Part shown: piece after piece, positions 60,964-64,000 of the stretch
Position numbering within the stretch: the first letter of the stretch is position 1
How the letters are laid out: each line of letters begins with the position of its first letter
NCBI GenBank assembly: GCA_963843465.1
Contig: CAWJKP010000002.1
Span: 806,001 to 870,000, forward strand
Origin: CAWJKP01 sp963843465
GTDB taxonomy: Bacteria > Planctomycetota > Planctomycetia > Pirellulales > Thermoguttaceae
DNA: 64,000 nt
Reading direction: 5' to 3'
Notes under the pieces: generated by a model
The model's database searches: none
What the model was told of the DNA's origin: nothing
Seen by the model: the letters and a program-made list of their open reading frames with translations, nothing else
Position numbers and translations under genes: made by a program

Positions 60964-60979
60964 GCGACAGAGGGACAGG

Positions 60980-62545
60980 CTACGGGCGTCCAAGCCTCAC
61001 GGTTGAGACATTACCGTCATGGCGTCGAACGGGAACCGTGCCGAAAATCCGCCGATACAAGTCTTCCGCATGGCTGGTGGGCAACGGTTCGGCTTCGACC
61101 AGTCGAAACGTTCGCCGCCCATCAGCCAGCCTTTCGGCACGCAGGAACAAGGCCGCATCCATCTTCTCACAGTGAAAGCCCTCCGCCAAATCGAACAGAT
61201 GGGTCACGTAGAATACTTTGATGCCTCTTTCCAACAGAGCCCGGACAATTTGCCTGGCGATCTCCGAACCTTCTCTCTCGTTGGTTGACGCGAAGGACTC
61301 GTTCAATAGAACGATACTGTTGGGAGAAAGGTGGTCCACGATGGAACTCATTCTGCTTAGCTCTTCGTCGAGCTTCCCGCTCTTCATGCCGGCGTCTTCC
61401 TCCCGCCTGAAGTGGCTGAAGACGCCATCGCAAACATTGGCGCGGAAAGACTGCGCCGGCACGAACATGCCGCACTGCATCATCAGTTGGGCAAGACCGA
61501 TGCTTCGCAGGAACGTCGATTTGCCTCCTTGGTTGGGGCCGGTCATCATCACCAGCAACTTGTCGTCGGCATTCAGATCGTTGCCGACAACTCTCTGCTG
61601 GACGTTCAGGCTCAGGCAAGGGTCGTACAGCCCCCGACCGGAGAGCATGGCGTTGCCCAAGGCCAAGGGCACCGGAAAGCAGAGCGGCTCACGCTTCCGA
61701 GACAGGCGATCGCGCAGGTTCAAGCAGCCGACGTAAAAGCCCAATTCCAATCGCAACATGCTGAAGAAGTCCAGGATATGATCGGTAGACTGAGCCAGTG
61801 CGGCAGCCACCAGGCCGATTCCGCGGCTCCTCAGTTCCCCCAACGCCCTGAAGCCAGCCTCATCCCGATCAGCGATCTGATAGACGTAGCCTGAGCGGTC
61901 CCAGAAGAGACGCTCGCTGATCCAGCTTGCAAGCCGCTGGAGCCAGCTTTGGTTCGTGCCGCAGGGGTGCAGCACGTGCCGCGTGCCTTGGTTGCCTTTA
62001 TCGAGCGCGGCGCTCATCAGCACGCCGTCCCGAAAGGCAAGTCGTCGCAGATGGTTCTCGACGACGCCCAGGTATTGATCGTCAAGCTCCTTGGCAACCA
62101 GACGGAAGAGTTTCGTGAAGCCTTCGGACTGAAAGTGCGGCCGGTTCACGTCGGCGATGTGCCGCAGCCTCTTGAGCAAGCCCATGAACCGCTGGAGCAG
62201 CTCGACGGACCGATACAGCACGCCATCGGGGTCTCGGGGATGGAGCACGCCCCAGATTCCCTTGTCACGCTGGAGCGCCTCGACGGCAATCGCGTATAAG
62301 TCCCTGATGGTGGCCGGGCGATCCAGGCAATCGGCAAGAACATGCTGGCGATAAAGGATGGCCTCGGGCTCGGCGAGGCTCGTCAAGACCGTCTTCCGCG
62401 CCACGTCGAGCAAGAACTTGTCCCCCGCGGCCATCGCGCCAAGCAGCGTGTTCAGTTCCAAGTCTTGCACTAGCGCCGCTTCGTGCGGCGGCAGACCCGT
62501 TTGCAGATCGAAATCCCGATCCTTGTACATCAGATGAGCCTTCAT
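60980..62545 (-). CDS. MutS-like ATPase, second of pair
   Basis: A 521-residue protein with a helical MutS core-like region and the MutS ATPase domain only; mismatch-recognition domains are absent. Walker A is TGPNQGGKSTF (about 340) and Walker B reads IVLLNESFAST, with Asn in place of the usual Asp of DE. The motif FRREEDAGMKSGKLDEELSRM is also typical. ATG 62545 overlaps the stop of the upstream MutS-like gene (ATGA), so the two are translationally coupled and probably form a heterodimer. The role is not mismatch repair in the strict sense. Confidence 0.88.
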   Translation of the reverse strand: MKAHLMYKDRDFDLQTGLPPHEAALVQDLELNTLLGAMAAGDKFLLDVARKTVLTSLAEPEAILYRQHVLADCLDRPATIRDLYAIAVEALQRDKGIWGVLHPRDPDGVLYRSVELLQRFMGLLKRLRHIADVNRPHFQSEGFTKLFRLVAKELDDQYLGVVENHLRRLAFRDGVLMSAALDKGNQGTRHVLHPCGTNQSWLQRLASWISERLFWDRSGYVYQIADRDEAGFRALGELRSRGIGLVAAALAQSTDHILDFFSMLRLELGFYVGCLNLRDRLSRKREPLCFPVPLALGNAMLSGRGLYDPCLSLNVQQRVVGNDLNADDKLLVMMTGPNQGGKSTFLRSIGLAQLMMQCGMFVPAQSFRANVCDGVFSHFRREEDAGMKSGKLDEELSRMSSIVDHLSPNSIVLLNESFASTNEREGSEIARQIVRALLERGIKVFYVTHLFDLAEGFHCEKMDAALFLRAERLADGRRTFRLVEAEPLPTSHAEDLYRRIFGTVPVRRHDGNVSTVRLGRP

Positions 62546-64000
62546 GGCGCGATGCGCTCCTTGACGCTCTGGTAGGTGAGGCGGTACTTCTGGGCGATCG
62601 CTGCGGCGTAGGCCAGCCCATCGGCAGGCTTTCTAACGATCTTGAATGTCCGCAGTGCCGGCGTGCGGGGGTCTACCGTGCTGACCATGCTTACGATGGA
62701 CCCACTGAGCGACGCCAATTCATCAAGAAAGGTCACGGAAACGCAGAGCATGTCACGCTCGACGATCCGCTCGATGAGTTGTTTACTCAAGAATAGCGCG
62801 TCGCTAAGCGTCGTGGACGAGAAGCATTCATTCATTATCAGGATGCCGTTGGGCGTTGCCCCATCGAGAATCCTGTGAATCCTGAGCAAATCATCCTCCA
62901 GCTTGCCGCTGAGGTTCCGCAGGTCTTCCTCACGCTCAAAGTGGGTAAACAGTTTGTCGAAGAGAAAAAGCCTCGCTTCCTTGCCCGGCACGGGACAGCC
63001 GATGCTGGCCAGCCAGTGGAGTTGTCCAAACGTGCGGGCGAAGGTCGTTTTCCCGCCTTGGTTTGCCCCGGAAACGACAAAGATGCGTTCCGGGTCTTTC
63101 AAGTAGAAGTCGTTGGTCACTACCCGTCCGCCTTCCTGGGTGAGTTTATTGGCCAGGGCAAGGTCGAATACCTCTCGGCCGTGAACTTCCTTGGATTGGT
63201 CCGTGACCGTGGGGTAGCAGAAGGGAAGCCCGGCCGGTTTGAGTCGTTCAAGGTGCTCGATCCATGCGACGTAGAACTGTACTTCCCGGTCGAAGTCGGC
63301 GATCGTGCCATCGAGGTAGTCGCCATGGCGCTGGCAGTATTGATCCAGGGACGAGAAGACTTGGGGAAACAACCGTGCAACCATATCCAGTACGGCGGCT
63401 TCCACATGGTTCATGTCCGGCTGGGAGCGGAAGTCGAAGCGGCGCTCGCTGGCGGCTGACCCTTGCTTGAACTTCTCGAAGGTGCGGAGCACATCCGTGC
63501 CATAATCAGGCTCCGAGTCGTACCGGCGGACCCTGATTCGCTTGCCCTTGATGTGGAGGCAATACCTGACGGCCGCGAGATCGGCCTTGAGCTTGAGCGT
63601 CTCGGCCGCCAACGACGCGAACGCCGGGGATTTCGTGTAGCACGTCACGTACTCACGCAGCGCCAGGAACCCACGCGACCGCAGGTCCGCGAGCGTCAGA
63701 TCGCGGGCCAGACCGCCCACGGCGCTCGAATAGATGTCCACGGCTTCCAGGAACCAGCGCTCTTTCTGGTATTGGCAGCGTAGTTTGCCCGCTTGGGCGA
63801 GGTAGTCGCGCATCGACCGCATCTGTTGGGCGAACGAACGGATATGCCCCAGAAGCGTTTGGTTCTCAAGGTCTCGCAGCACACCCTGGCGATAATGGAC
63901 CGCCTCGACATGGCTCAAGGGTACGTAGAAAAAGGGCTCCAAGTTGTATTCTTCACGGCCGGCCGTGATGGAGGCGACAATCTGGTCCAGATTCAGGTCG
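62542..64000 (-). CDS. MutS-like ATPase, first of pair, 5' end beyond window
   Basis: At least 485 residues; the reading frame is open to the window edge (DLNLDQIVASITAGREEYNL before the visible FFYVPLSH), so the start lies outside. Walker A is SGANQGGKTTF and Walker B is GILIMNECFSS, again with Asn before Glu. FTHFEREEDLRNLSGKLEDD matches the sister protein. Like its partner it lacks the mismatch-binding domain. MutS-like genes are among those reported downstream of crcB-motif RNAs, so a fluoride riboswitch may lie just past the edge. Confidence 0.88.
   Translation of the reverse strand, partial: DLNLDQIVASITAGREEYNLEPFFYVPLSHVEAVHYRQGVLRDLENQTLLGHIRSFAQQMRSMRDYLAQAGKLRCQYQKERWFLEAVDIYSSAVGGLARDLTLADLRSRGFLALREYVTCYTKSPAFASLAAETLKLKADLAAVRYCLHIKGKRIRVRRYDSEPDYGTDVLRTFEKFKQGSAASERRFDFRSQPDMNHVEAAVLDMVARLFPQVFSSLDQYCQRHGDYLDGTIADFDREVQFYVAWIEHLERLKPAGLPFCYPTVTDQSKEVHGREVFDLALANKLTQEGGRVVTNDFYLKDPERIFVVSGANQGGKTTFARTFGQLHWLASIGCPVPGKEARLFLFDKLFTHFEREEDLRNLSGKLEDDLLRIHRILDGATPNGILIMNECFSSTTLSDALFLSKQLIERIVERDMLCVSVTFLDELASLSGSIVSMVSTVDPRTPALRTFKIVRKPADGLAYAAAIAQKYRLTYQSVKERIAP

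Overview
The window is high-GC DNA whose gene content points to a planctomycete, probably close to the Pirellulales. The signs are a TIGR03000 Cys/Gly-rich exported protein, a zinc-ribbon phosphohexomutase relative, many secreted proteins of planctomycete type, an atypical Ser/Thr kinase, an SHD1-like exported protein, paired MutS-like ATPases, and a very heavy load of short palindromic and heptanucleotide repeats. No rRNA, tRNA, CRISPR array or replication origin was recognised. The left edge cuts purD and the right edge cuts a MutS-like gene.

Layout. 0-6 kb: purD end, an ABM-domain monooxygenase, a large exporter-associated membrane protein, an S23-type four-helix protein and an ABC ATPase. 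6-12.3 kb: a serpin, an RNB-domain ribonuclease, a DCC-family oxidoreductase and a catalytically degraded phosphohexomutase. 12.3-14 kb: a HigBA toxin-antitoxin pair whose antitoxin is fused to an ImmA/IrrE-type metalloprotease. 14-19 kb: a three-gene envelope protein operon and a LolA-like protein. 19-37 kb: mostly housekeeping genes (pdxA, dtd, accA, truA, asd, rodA, a secreted PIMT, a radical SAM protein, a HAD phosphatase) plus a kinase and a glycosyltransferase. 38-48 kb: a REP-associated transposase flanked by inverted REP elements, a TPR metalloprotease preceded by two coupled micro-ORFs, a MazG-like protein and a second exporter locus.

49.7-64 kb is the most interesting part. Enolase has a fluoride (crcB-motif) riboswitch with promoter, pseudoknot and terminator all readable. 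A second fluoride riboswitch, again with a near-consensus promoter and a strong terminator, precedes a pair of dynamin-like GTPases, the second of which carries a C-terminal Cys/His module. A Nudix-MFS operon lies between them; a TPR-sulfotransferase and a convergent MutS-like ATPase pair follow. I propose a fluoride-responsive island. Fluoride control of the GTPases is read from the RNA; membership of the other genes is inference.

Twelve genes, including accA, carry apparent frameshifts, thirteen in all. Several sit in similar GC-alternating contexts (CCGCGCC, TGCGCA), so consensus sequence error is the simplest explanation. These genes are annotated as single loci with the break described.
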